A stretch of DNA of 57,020 bases from positions 1-57,020 of the forward strand of contig CAIPDP010000123.1 in assembly GCA_903863845.1 (NCBI GenBank), written 5' to 3'. The notes beneath the pieces were generated by a model that was not told where the DNA came from, ran no database searches, and saw only the letters and a list, made by a program, of their open reading frames with translations. The DNA comes from an uncultured Mucilaginibacter sp. Its GTDB lineage: Bacteria; Bacteroidota; Bacteroidia; Sphingobacteriales; Sphingobacteriaceae. Shown one piece after another: positions 17,815 through 26,815 of this stretch (position 1 is its first letter; the number at the start of each line of letters is the position of its first letter). The position numbers and the translations under genes were made by a program.

Positions 17815-19128
17815 TTATTTAGTAAGTTTTAAACGTTGCCAAATCAATTCACCCACCTGGTTACCCTGGTTGGCCCCGGTAAGGCTGCTGTTCAAATAAT
17901 GTATCCCACCATAAAACCTGCTCATTGCAGTCTCTTTGGCAGCATCTTTAAATGATTTAAAATCGCGCTGGAGGCCAATATACTTCAAATCGCTTGTATC
18001 ATGAAATGCGAAATTCTCTCCAAATTCATGGCTTAACACGGTTGCCGATGCAGCGCTAATGGTACTATGTCCGGCGGTATATTCCGGGAACGGTGGCGTT
18101 TGTAGCAACGGAAGCCAATTCTTTTCAATTTTATCATTGATAACCGTCACAGGCCGAACATAGGCATATTTATATTTTACTTCCCAGCAGGTAATAAAGC
18201 TTTCAAATAAAGCGATCGAAGTCAATGCATAGGCCTGGGCTGTTTTAATGCCATCAGCATGTGTTTGCCTGCTTGCAATGGTTGTGATACCGATCCAGTG
18301 TCCACCGGGTGTGATCTTTTTATCAGCAAACATCAGGTGACCATTGTGCACTACCACAAAAGGGTTATCATCCCAATACCGGGCAATTGTATCTTGTGTT
18401 TTAGTAAGATGCTTATTTTGATCATAAACAGCTTTGGCTGCCTTGTAAAAAACACTGGTTGTATCATCGCTGTAAGCCGGCGGTGGACCAGGCATAAAAA
18501 TAGTCGAAGAGTCGATCAGCAGTGTATGCATCTGCCCCCAGCAAAACTCTACACCATCCATGTAATCGGGTGGAGTAGGCCTCCATTTACCGGGTATATT
18601 GGTTCCTAAATATTTAGGTTTACCACGGGTTTGTGGGTAGTCATCAGTCATTGCACGGTTTAATACCGTTTTACCAATACGCTCCCCAAGATCTAATGAA
18701 CGACTATAAGTTGAATCGTCCAGAGCGTTCTTGTAACTATTATATACCAAATTCTCATACTTATTGAGAGTATCAACAGAGAACGTTACTTTGTGAGCGA
18801 CTGTAAAAAATGCTTTGGTAGCAGACAGTGCAAAATTATAGCTCTTACCGCTAACGGGCTCAGGCATTGCTGCAAAACCTTTTAACTGAGAAGTCAGTGA
18901 ATTATACTTCGGATCAGCATATTTCATCGCTTCATAGCTTGCCAGGTTGGTATACGCGTATATACGACTCGCGACAGGCGGTGTAAAAACATCGTAAATG
19001 ATCACATGAGTAAGGGCATCTTCGTTGGCATTCAACACGTCGGCATCTGCGGGTAAAGCGCTCTTGTGCTTGCATGAGGCGATGCAGGACAGCAAAGCAA
19101 CAGCAATGATGATTTTAAAGTACTTCAT
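17815..19128 (-). CDS. Vanadium-dependent haloperoxidase / PAP2-like lipoprotein
   Basis: 437 residues, lipobox IASC with C19, so exported and lipid-anchored. Vanadate/phosphate-binding residues fit the haloperoxidase/PAP2 pattern: K318-x6-R325-P326, T351-A-G-H354 and S403-R404-x5-H410 (FYGGIH). The PFPEYTAGHS stretch is characteristic of the bacterial haloperoxidase-like family, but Ala replaces the Ser usual in PSGH. Known members oxidise halides with H2O2 or act as acid phosphatases; which applies cannot be decided. It is sandwiched between two VCBS-propeller genes (9 bp and 14 bp gaps), so they are almost certainly co-transcribed. Confidence 0.87.
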   Translation of the reverse strand: MKYFKIIIAVALLSCIASCKHKSALPADADVLNANEDALTHVIIYDVFTPPVASRIYAYTNLASYEAMKYADPKYNSLTSQLKGFAAMPEPVSGKSYNFALSATKAFFTVAHKVTFSVDTLNKYENLVYNSYKNALDDSTYSRSLDLGERIGKTVLNRAMTDDYPQTRGKPKYLGTNIPGKWRPTPPDYMDGVEFCWGQMHTLLIDSSTIFMPGPPPAYSDDTTSVFYKAAKAVYDQNKHLTKTQDTIARYWDDNPFVVVHNGHLMFADKKITPGGHWIGITTIASRQTHADGIKTAQAYALTSIALFESFITCWEVKYKYAYVRPVTVINDKIEKNWLPLLQTPPFPEYTAGHSTISAASATVLSHEFGENFAFHDTSDLKYIGLQRDFKSFKDAAKETAMSRFYGGIHYLNSSLTGANQGNQVGELIWQRLKLTK

Positions 19129-19137
19129 GGTTTTAGG

Positions 19138-22100
19138 TTATTTAATCGTGATATTACGGGTTTGGCCATTATTGTCGGTAACTGCTACTGCTGCTATATT
19201 CCCATCAATATTTAAATAACGACCTGATTGTGATAAAAATGAATCTCCATAATAAAATTCCTGTTTGGTGATCTTGCCGTTCCTATATTTTATCAGAGCG
19301 TAAGCATCATTCGGTTGAATTTTAACCAGGCTGGTGCTTTTGTTCAATTCAAATATCTTCAAGGCATCACGGTTCTGGCTGGCAGCAAGCAGGTAATTGC
19401 CTTTAGCACCCAATACCTTAACCAGGGCTTTACCGTTACCCGGTATATAAATGCCACTTTGCAGTATCGTTTGGGGAGCAAAGCCTCCTTTGCCGTCGCC
19501 CTTTAGCATCAATCCGTTCAAAGCATCATATCGCCCTGTTGTAACGTCGGTACCATAATCGTTGCCGTTAATGATCACATCCAGGTTTCCATCGCCGTCA
19601 AAATCATCAACCACCATGCCACATAGTTCAGATACCTGGGCCTGCACCGGTAAAGGTATCATCTTAAATTTCCCATTCCCTTCATTGCGAAGGTACACAG
19701 ATGCTAAATTATTCACCTTTAACCTTTGAGCGCCTTTCCGCATTTCGGGTGTTATATATTCATCCATCGTGGCTGTAGCAAACAGTTTGTAATTTTGGTA
19801 TTTGATGCGGGTCATTAACATTTGCTTGATAACATCATCCCTGGTATTAACCGGAAATTCTTTCATTTTACCGTCCTGGTCTTTCAGGAATACCGATGGG
19901 AAAGCATCGTAACTGCCGTTATTATCAAAGTCTTTTGCAGTAATAAATACGGGATATTGATCACTGGCTTTATAAAAAGTGTTTAAACCCGTATTACCGA
20001 CTATATAATCAATTCGGCCGTTATGTTCAAAATCGCCCGCTACAATCGTGTTCCACCAACCTAACTGGCCGGCCACTCCGGATGCTGCAGTAACATTTTT
20101 AAATACGCCATGATCATTTTTAAGGAAAGTAACAGGCATCCACTCTCCCGCCATGATCAGGTCGGGCCAGCCGTCACCGTCAAAATCTGTAAATACAGCA
20201 TCGCACACCATGCCAATTTTGCTCAGGTCTTTTGCAACAGATGCAGTAACATCTGTAAATTTTACATGGCCATCTTTGGAGTCATTACGCAGGATGAAGC
20301 TCGAAACAGGTTTCGGATAACTTCCGGGATCAACTCTTCCCGAGACAAACAGATCTATTTTACCATCCTTATTATAATCAACCGCACGAACGCAAAGCTT
20401 GCTGGTGAAATTTTTAGGTAGTGCATCTTTTGCTTCCGTAAAATTACCTTTACCATCATTGATGTATAAACGATCCTGGTAATAGGGCGAATTGGCATCA
20501 TTTTCATACCCGCCGCTTGCAACATACAAATCGAGCTTTCCATCACCATTGGCATCAAATAGAAGCAGTCCTTCGTCTTTAAAATTCTCGTTGAAGTTTA
20601 CCTGGGGCAACAGGTTACGTTGGATAAATTTACCATCCTTCTGTTGTAAAAATACCTGTGAGGGATGTTTCGACGTTCCGCCAACTATAATATCATCCAG
20701 ACCATTTCCGTCGACATCACCTACTGCTAATCCTGGTGAATATTCGGATAATTTGTGTGGTAATAGCTTTTGAATATTGAAATCTACAAAGTCGATATCC
20801 TCATTTTTATAGCTAACACCGAGCATCCGGGTAACTTCTGCAAACAATGCTTTTTTATCGATCTCGGGTTGCTTAAAATCATAAGGCGAGGAAGCGTCTT
20901 TGATATCAACGTTCAGCGTCTGATCGGCTTTGACGTTGGTCAATATCTGCTTTTTAAAGTTCTGCCAGCGGATAACTACTGAATCTATCGTGGTAATTTT
21001 ACCCAATCCAAAATGCGCAATATTCTGTATGGTTGACAAATAGCCCCTGAAAGGCGTGTTTTCATAGACCTGGTGCTTGCCATTATCATAATAGATATCG
21101 GCCCAGGCACCTACCCCATCACGGTTATTTGCACCGCCGCGAAATTTGATATGCAGGTAATGGCTGTTACCCGGATCGCGGTCGCGAGCCGTATTGCGGT
21201 AGATCATGGCTTCATCATCAATATTATTAATGATCACATCCATCGCCCCGTCATTATCCAGATCGGCATAAACCGCACCATTCGAGAAGGTTGGCGCATT
21301 GAAACCCCAATTGTCGGTGACATCGTCAAACTGAAGATTGCCTTTATTTTTAAAAGCAAAATTTGGAATCTTAACCATGGGAATCTGGTCGAGCACCTGC
21401 TTCTTGCTGGCAATAAAATACGACTGCGCCCTGAAGTTCATAAAATCATGGTCCGTAACATCGCGCGGGTAACCGTTGGTAATGATCAGATCACGGTAAC
21501 CATCATTGTCAAAATCGGTAAGCAAAGGGCCCCAGCTCCAATCTGTTTGCGATATCCCGGCAAGGAAAGAAACTTCACTAAAAGCTGGCGCAGCAATTGA
21601 ATCATTTTGACCTAACCTGGGGCCCTGGTTCAACTGCAAAGTATTACGCGAATACTGGTATTGATAGTTGAACCGATCCATGTTTTGGAAGGCCTGGTAA
21701 TTATTTGGACTCATAAACATCTTTTTCCGGTAATTATCCGGTGGATTCATATCCAGTTCGAGAATATCAGCTAGTCCGTCATTATTAATATCTTCCACTT
21801 CCTGCCCCATCGCACTTAAAGAGGTGTGCTTAAAATACTCTTTTGACCGATCGGTAAATGTGCCATCGTGGTTATTGATATAGAGGATATTGTTTGGTAA
21901 AAAATCGTTGGTAACATAGATATCCTTCCAGCCATCCCGGTTAATATCAACCGTACTGGCAGCATGCCCGAATCCTTCGATCAATATACCCGCCTGTTTA
22001 GATACATCATGAAAAACGGGATGTTTTAAAACCGGGTCCCAATCGTTACGGTAAAGCCGGCCTGTGCTATGAGCCGAACCATCTTTCACAATTGGCTTAA

Positions 22101-22710
22101 ACAAACTTACGTTATCATTTTGATCGGCCTCGTTAACCGTAAGGTACATATCAAGATCACCATCGTTATCATAGTCGAAAAATGAAGCCATGGTAGAATG
22201 GACATTAATGTCAAGTCCGTATTCTTTAGCCATCTCCTTAAAATGTGGTACGCCATTCTTATCAGGCCCCTGGTTAATATATAAGAGGTTCCTTCTCTTT
22301 TTGGGATCGCCTAACAGGGTGTTACATACGTATATGTCAGGTAAACCATCATTATTAATGTCAACAACTGCTACACCACGACCCCAGCCACCTTCACCGC
22401 CTACACCTGCTTCCGTGGTAACATCTTCAAATTTCATGTTACCTTTATTGATATAAAGCCGGTTTGGTACCGCATTGCCTACAAAATAAATGTCTTGCAG
22501 TCCATCGCCGTTAAAATCACCAACACCTACACCACCGCCATTATAAATATTTAATTTATCTAAAGGATTGATGGAATCATTCTCAATGATGAGATTATTG
22601 AAGGTAACTCCTGAATGTGACGAAGGAATCTGTTCAAACAGCGTCTTTTTCTTACATGACGCCAATCCAAGCAGCAGTAGCGAGCAAAGGATGCAGCTGG
22701 TTAATCTCAT
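19138..22710 (-). CDS. ASPIC/UnbV and VCBS-repeat lipoprotein (CRTAC1-like)
   Basis: 1190-residue surface lipoprotein (GLASC, C19). About fourteen calcium-binding loops are seen, e.g. DFNGDGLQD (65-73), DINNDGLPD (117), DYDNDGDLD (179), DINRDGWKD (255), DLDNDGAMD (484) and later DVDGNGLDD and DFDGDGNLD, consistent with two beta-propellers. Between them residues 530-600 form an ASPIC/UnbV domain (NNRDGVGAWADI, RGYLSTIQNIAHFGLG, VVIRW). The architecture is common in Bacteroidota next to SusD genes but has no established biochemical role. It starts 88 bp after the second SusD gene and leads into the haloperoxidase gene after 9 bp. Confidence 0.9.
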   Translation of the reverse strand: MRLTSCILCSLLLLGLASCKKKTLFEQIPSSHSGVTFNNLIIENDSINPLDKLNIYNGGGVGVGDFNGDGLQDIYFVGNAVPNRLYINKGNMKFEDVTTEAGVGGEGGWGRGVAVVDINNDGLPDIYVCNTLLGDPKKRRNLLYINQGPDKNGVPHFKEMAKEYGLDINVHSTMASFFDYDNDGDLDMYLTVNEADQNDNVSLFKPIVKDGSAHSTGRLYRNDWDPVLKHPVFHDVSKQAGILIEGFGHAASTVDINRDGWKDIYVTNDFLPNNILYINNHDGTFTDRSKEYFKHTSLSAMGQEVEDINNDGLADILELDMNPPDNYRKKMFMSPNNYQAFQNMDRFNYQYQYSRNTLQLNQGPRLGQNDSIAAPAFSEVSFLAGISQTDWSWGPLLTDFDNDGYRDLIITNGYPRDVTDHDFMNFRAQSYFIASKKQVLDQIPMVKIPNFAFKNKGNLQFDDVTDNWGFNAPTFSNGAVYADLDNDGAMDVIINNIDDEAMIYRNTARDRDPGNSHYLHIKFRGGANNRDGVGAWADIYYDNGKHQVYENTPFRGYLSTIQNIAHFGLGKITTIDSVVIRWQNFKKQILTNVKADQTLNVDIKDASSPYDFKQPEIDKKALFAEVTRMLGVSYKNEDIDFVDFNIQKLLPHKLSEYSPGLAVGDVDGNGLDDIIVGGTSKHPSQVFLQQKDGKFIQRNLLPQVNFNENFKDEGLLLFDANGDGKLDLYVASGGYENDANSPYYQDRLYINDGKGNFTEAKDALPKNFTSKLCVRAVDYNKDGKIDLFVSGRVDPGSYPKPVSSFILRNDSKDGHVKFTDVTASVAKDLSKIGMVCDAVFTDFDGDGWPDLIMAGEWMPVTFLKNDHGVFKNVTAASGVAGQLGWWNTIVAGDFEHNGRIDYIVGNTGLNTFYKASDQYPVFITAKDFDNNGSYDAFPSVFLKDQDGKMKEFPVNTRDDVIKQMLMTRIKYQNYKLFATATMDEYITPEMRKGAQRLKVNNLASVYLRNEGNGKFKMIPLPVQAQVSELCGMVVDDFDGDGNLDVIINGNDYGTDVTTGRYDALNGLMLKGDGKGGFAPQTILQSGIYIPGNGKALVKVLGAKGNYLLAASQNRDALKIFELNKSTSLVKIQPNDAYALIKYRNGKITKQEFYYGDSFLSQSGRYLNIDGNIAAVAVTDNNGQTRNITIK

Positions 22711-22798
22711 TAAACGTGTAAAATTGGTGAGCTAAAATAAATAATTAAATGGTGAAAAGATAAATATAAAGGCATTTATTTATATGATGTGATCAACA

Positions 22799-24751
22799 TC
22801 ACGGATAGTTTGGGTTTTGCTTCAAAGCACCATGCTCTGCACTGATCTGAGGTATCGGAATAGGATAAATTTCGTTTCTGCCTTGAGTAAATACAGCGCC
22901 CTGCAATACTGTATTGGCAAAAAAGAGCTGTGGATAAGATGTATTGGTTTTTATATAAGCATTTAGTGTCATGGCCATATACCCACTTGGAGCAGGTCCG
23001 CCATATAGTCCATCGTAACGCCGGAGATCAAAGAAGCGTTGTCCTTCCATAGCCAACTCCAATCTCCGTTCATACCAAACAGCCGAGCGGGCATAAGCCT
23101 GCCCATTGGTAACAAAACTTGTATTTGCGAAATCGCCATACAAACCAATCTGGTAATTAACTGCTGGCTGGTTATTGTCAACAATGGGTTTGGCGGCATC
23201 CGCTACGCCTCCCGTCAAACCATAGCTAACCAAACGACCATAAACCCAGCCTGCTTTGTTCTGCATACGTGCACGAACCTGATTTACCAGACTTTGGGCC
23301 ATATTAAGGTTTCCGGTTTCAACATTTGCTTCGGCAGCCCACAATAATACATCCGAATAGCGAATCATATTATAATTCATAGCCGATGCCTGCCCGGGTG
23401 CCCAACCGCCGTAGGTCTGACTTTCAGTTGCAGCCTCGCTTTGCCGGTAAACATTCTTCATATTAATAAAGGGCCCGGCGTCACCCTGCGCCCTTGCCCA
23501 ACTCGAACCAGGCTCTATCCCATAATCAAGGAATGGAATTCCACGCCGTCCTGCTGTCCAATCCAATCGAGGATCAACAGGAGTTGTCGTATCTGGAAAA
23601 TAAGAGGCGTCGGTAGACAATACCCCCTGGTCAGATTTTAAAACTGAAATATTACCCTGGTCGCCGTTGTGTGTTTCATCCGCTGCATTGATAGCCGCCC
23701 CATTATAGTCATATGCCCCCAATGAACCATCAGCATTAATAAAGGGTACGCCTGTTGCGGGGTTTACTTTAAACGCATTAACCAGGCTAAAGGAGGGTTG
23801 ATAAAAACCACAACATCCGGTTGGACCAGCAGCCGGGAAATTAAGGATATCACCCGGATTGCCATTTTGCCCGCCAGAACCATCATTAACAGCCATTTGT
23901 ATCGCAAAAACTGCCTCGTTACTGTTTTTTATTGCTGCATCAAAGTTATTATTGAAATTAGCGTTAAGGGCATACTTATTTCCTGAGGATGTTTTCCCAT
24001 TGGCGATTAAATCGTTCAGAGCAGTTAAAGCGGCTGTATACTTGTGTTCAAACATCAGCGTTTTTGCAAGGAAAGCCTCAGCAGTATAACTATTTGCACG
24101 ACCCACCTGCGCCTGGCTACCGGGTAGTGCGGCCTGGGCAGCTGTAAAATCCGCTTCTATCTTATCCGAGATCGGGCCGGGGTTTGCTACATTATAATTG
24201 CCGGCAGAATAAGTAACAGTCTCGTCGACATAAGGGACATTCAGGAAAATTTTGGAGAGTTCCAGTTCAAAAACCCCACGTATAAACTTTGCTTCACCAG
24301 CAACCCCGGCAGCATAAGCCGTTGTTACTGACCCATCTTTTACCAATGGTATTTCACGTAAAACATCGTTGGCCCGTTGGATCCCGTCATAACAAACAGT
24401 CCACTTGTCATTCAAATACCCATTAGAACCATCTATACTATGGTTCATAATAGCAGCCGCTGGCGATTGGTCGGTAGCATTCGAGCCTTTATTGGCGTCA
24501 TCTGATGCAATACCTCCAAAATGCCAATTACTTGGCGAAGCGCCCCAGGTATCACCAGATGTAATGTTCCCGTTCATTTCCAAAGCTGCATAGGCACCAA
24601 TCAGCAAGCCATCAAGCCCCGCCTTGGTAGCCAAAACAGCAGGATTTAAAAAACCCGTAACAGGCTGGTTCAAAAACTTTTTGCACGAAAGGCAGATCGT
24701 CATAAAAACTAAGGCTGCACCGATAAGAGATTTGAGGGATGAGATTTTCAT
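22799..24751 (-). CDS. SusD/RagB-family outer-membrane lipoprotein, second copy
   Basis: Surface lipoprotein (C23 in ICLSC) of the SusD nutrient-binding family, 650 residues, with TPR-like N-terminal half and the usual C-terminal end (RRLELAMEGQRFFDLRRYD, NEIYPIPIPQI). By eye it is about three-quarters or more identical to the neighbouring SusD at 24886-26775. The main difference is an extra stretch of roughly 25 residues after VNAFKV (NPATGVPFINADG ... QGNISVLK). Both carry an odd vicinal-cysteine motif T-G-C-C-G-F. No SusC partner of its own is present, so it probably shares the single SusC. It lies behind a strong terminator, so its expression should be lower than or separate from copy one. 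Confidence 0.93.
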   Translation of the reverse strand: MKISSLKSLIGAALVFMTICLSCKKFLNQPVTGFLNPAVLATKAGLDGLLIGAYAALEMNGNITSGDTWGASPSNWHFGGIASDDANKGSNATDQSPAAAIMNHSIDGSNGYLNDKWTVCYDGIQRANDVLREIPLVKDGSVTTAYAAGVAGEAKFIRGVFELELSKIFLNVPYVDETVTYSAGNYNVANPGPISDKIEADFTAAQAALPGSQAQVGRANSYTAEAFLAKTLMFEHKYTAALTALNDLIANGKTSSGNKYALNANFNNNFDAAIKNSNEAVFAIQMAVNDGSGGQNGNPGDILNFPAAGPTGCCGFYQPSFSLVNAFKVNPATGVPFINADGSLGAYDYNGAAINAADETHNGDQGNISVLKSDQGVLSTDASYFPDTTTPVDPRLDWTAGRRGIPFLDYGIEPGSSWARAQGDAGPFINMKNVYRQSEAATESQTYGGWAPGQASAMNYNMIRYSDVLLWAAEANVETGNLNMAQSLVNQVRARMQNKAGWVYGRLVSYGLTGGVADAAKPIVDNNQPAVNYQIGLYGDFANTSFVTNGQAYARSAVWYERRLELAMEGQRFFDLRRYDGLYGGPAPSGYMAMTLNAYIKTNTSYPQLFFANTVLQGAVFTQGRNEIYPIPIPQISAEHGALKQNPNYP

Positions 24752-24826
24752 ATTCTCAGGTCAAAATACTTGAAATAGAACTATTGCTATGGTGTAAACA
24801 ATTGGGGATACAATACTCTAATATAC

Positions 24827-24860
24827 AAAAAAGGGGGAAGATTATGAAATCTTCCCCCTT
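24827..24860 (-). terminator. Strong intrinsic terminator between the two SusD genes
   Basis: Perfect 12-bp stem AAGGGGGAAGAT / ATCTTCCCCCTT (24831-24842 and 24849-24860) with a 6-nt loop, followed on the minus strand by a T-run. It lies 25 bp past the stop of the first SusD gene and some 75 bp before the start of the second. It splits a series that otherwise looks like one operon. Confidence 0.9.
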
Positions 24861-24885
24861 GTAATTTATTAAACTCAACCTAGCA

Positions 24886-26775
24886 TCATGGATAGTTAGG
24901 GTTTTGTTTTAAAGCACCATGCTCAGCACTGATCTGTGGAGTAGGTACAGGATAGATTTCGTTTCTACCCTGAGTAAATTTAGCACCCTGCAATACAGTG
25001 TTTGCAAAGAATGCCGGAGGGTAAGAAGTGTTTTTTGTGATATAAGCATTCAATGTAGTAGCCATATAACCACTTGCAGCAGGACCGCCGAATAAGCCGT
25101 CATAACGCTGTAAGTCGAAGAAACGGTGACCTTCCATTGCAAGTTCTAATCTTCTTTCCATCCAAACAGCGTTACGAGCATAAGCCACGCCATTTGAAAC
25201 AAAACCTGTAGCAGCACCGCCAGTACCGGCAGCACCGTACAAACCGATTGAATAATTTGCTGCAGGAAGCGTATTATCAACGATTGGCTTGCCAGCATCA
25301 GGATTACCACCAGTTAAACCATAACCAGTTAAACGACCATAAACCCAACCAGCTTTAACTTGCATACGAGCACGCACCTGATTTACTAAATTTTCAGCGG
25401 TCTGTAAGTTACCCAATTCAACGTTAGCTTCAGCAGCCCACAACAGAACATCAGAATAACGGATCATGTTAAAGTTCATCGCTGAAGCCTGACCAGGAGC
25501 CCAACCACCATAGCTTTGGCTTTGGGTAGCTGCTTCGCTCAAACGGTAAACGTTTTTCATGTTGATGTACGGACCAGCATCGCCCTGAGCACGAGCCCAG
25601 CTTGAACCTGCTTCGATACCATAATCAAGGAATGGAATACCTCTACGGCCAGCGGTCCAATCAATACGAGGGTCAACCGGAGTAACAATGTCCGGGAAAT
25701 AAGTTGCATCAGAAGAAGCAACACCCTGGTCAGATTGCAAAGGAGTATTGTCAAATGATCCATCCAGTAAAGGAAGACCATTGGCATCAACTTTAAATGC
25801 ATTAACCATGGTGAACGATGGCTGATAGAAACCGCAGCAGCCAGTAGGACCAGCAGCAGGGAAGTTCAACACATCACCAGGGTTACCATTATTACCACCT
25901 GATCCGTCATTCACTGCCATCTGGATGGCAAAAACTGCTTCATTGCTGTTTTTGATAGCAGCATCAAAGTTGTTATTGAAATTAGGATTAAGTACATATT
26001 TATTACCTGATGAAGTAACACCGTTAGTCATCAAATCAGTCAAAGCAGTTAATGCAGCAGCATACTTGTGTTCAAACATTAATGTTTTAGCAAGAAATGC
26101 CTCAGCAGCATATTTGTTAGCACGACCAACTTGTGCCTGAGAAGCAGGCAGCGCAGCCTGAGCAGCAGTAAAGTCAGCTTCAACTTTGTCCCAGATCGGA
26201 CCTGGGTTACCAACGTTGTAGTTACCGGCAGAATAGGTAACCGTTTCATCTACATAAGGCACATTGCGAAAGATCTTGGATAGTTCCAATTCAAACACTC
26301 CGCGTACAAATTTGGCTTCACCGGTAACTTCTGCAGCATATGCAGCACTGATTGAACCATCTTTTACAAGCGGGATTTCACGCAATACGTCATTGGCACG
26401 TTGAATACCAGCATAACATACTGTCCATTTCTGATTTACATAGCTATTAGATCCATCCAGGCTGTGATTCATAATTGAAGCAGCATCTGGCTGGTCAGTA
26501 GCATTCGAACCTTTGTTGGCATCATCAGAAGCGATACCACCAAAATGCCAGTTGCTTGGTGAAGCACCCCAGGTACCTCCAACTGTAATGTTCGAATTCA
26601 TTTCAAGCGCGGAGTAGGCACCAATGAGTAATCCATCCACACCTGCTTTTGTAGCAAGTACAGCGGGGTTCAAAGAACCTGTCACGGGCTGGTTTAAAAA
26701 TTTCTTACACGAATAAGAGAGCGTAAGAAAAATCAGCGCGGCCGGCATCATAAATTTAAAAACTGATTTTTTCAT
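24886..26775 (-). CDS. SusD/RagB-family outer-membrane lipoprotein, first copy
   Basis: Surface glycan- or nutrient-binding lipoprotein that caps the SusC channel. 629 residues, signal with C23 (SYSC), N-terminal KKFLNQPVTGSLNP typical of the family, TPR helices, and C-terminal RRLELAMEGHRFFDLQRYD and NEIYPVPTPQI. It follows susC by 40 bp and is the natural partner of that transporter. It also contains T-G-C-C-G-F, as in the second copy. The ligand cannot be inferred: the neighbours are a haloperoxidase and cytochromes rather than glycosidases. The gene ends at the terminator described just downstream. Confidence 0.95.
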   Translation of the reverse strand: MKKSVFKFMMPAALIFLTLSYSCKKFLNQPVTGSLNPAVLATKAGVDGLLIGAYSALEMNSNITVGGTWGASPSNWHFGGIASDDANKGSNATDQPDAASIMNHSLDGSNSYVNQKWTVCYAGIQRANDVLREIPLVKDGSISAAYAAEVTGEAKFVRGVFELELSKIFRNVPYVDETVTYSAGNYNVGNPGPIWDKVEADFTAAQAALPASQAQVGRANKYAAEAFLAKTLMFEHKYAAALTALTDLMTNGVTSSGNKYVLNPNFNNNFDAAIKNSNEAVFAIQMAVNDGSGGNNGNPGDVLNFPAAGPTGCCGFYQPSFTMVNAFKVDANGLPLLDGSFDNTPLQSDQGVASSDATYFPDIVTPVDPRIDWTAGRRGIPFLDYGIEAGSSWARAQGDAGPYINMKNVYRLSEAATQSQSYGGWAPGQASAMNFNMIRYSDVLLWAAEANVELGNLQTAENLVNQVRARMQVKAGWVYGRLTGYGLTGGNPDAGKPIVDNTLPAANYSIGLYGAAGTGGAATGFVSNGVAYARNAVWMERRLELAMEGHRFFDLQRYDGLFGGPAASGYMATTLNAYITKNTSYPPAFFANTVLQGAKFTQGRNEIYPVPTPQISAEHGALKQNPNYP

Positions 26776-26815
26776 AATTTTAAAATTTTAAAATTCTGTA
26801 TTTTATATCTCTTCT

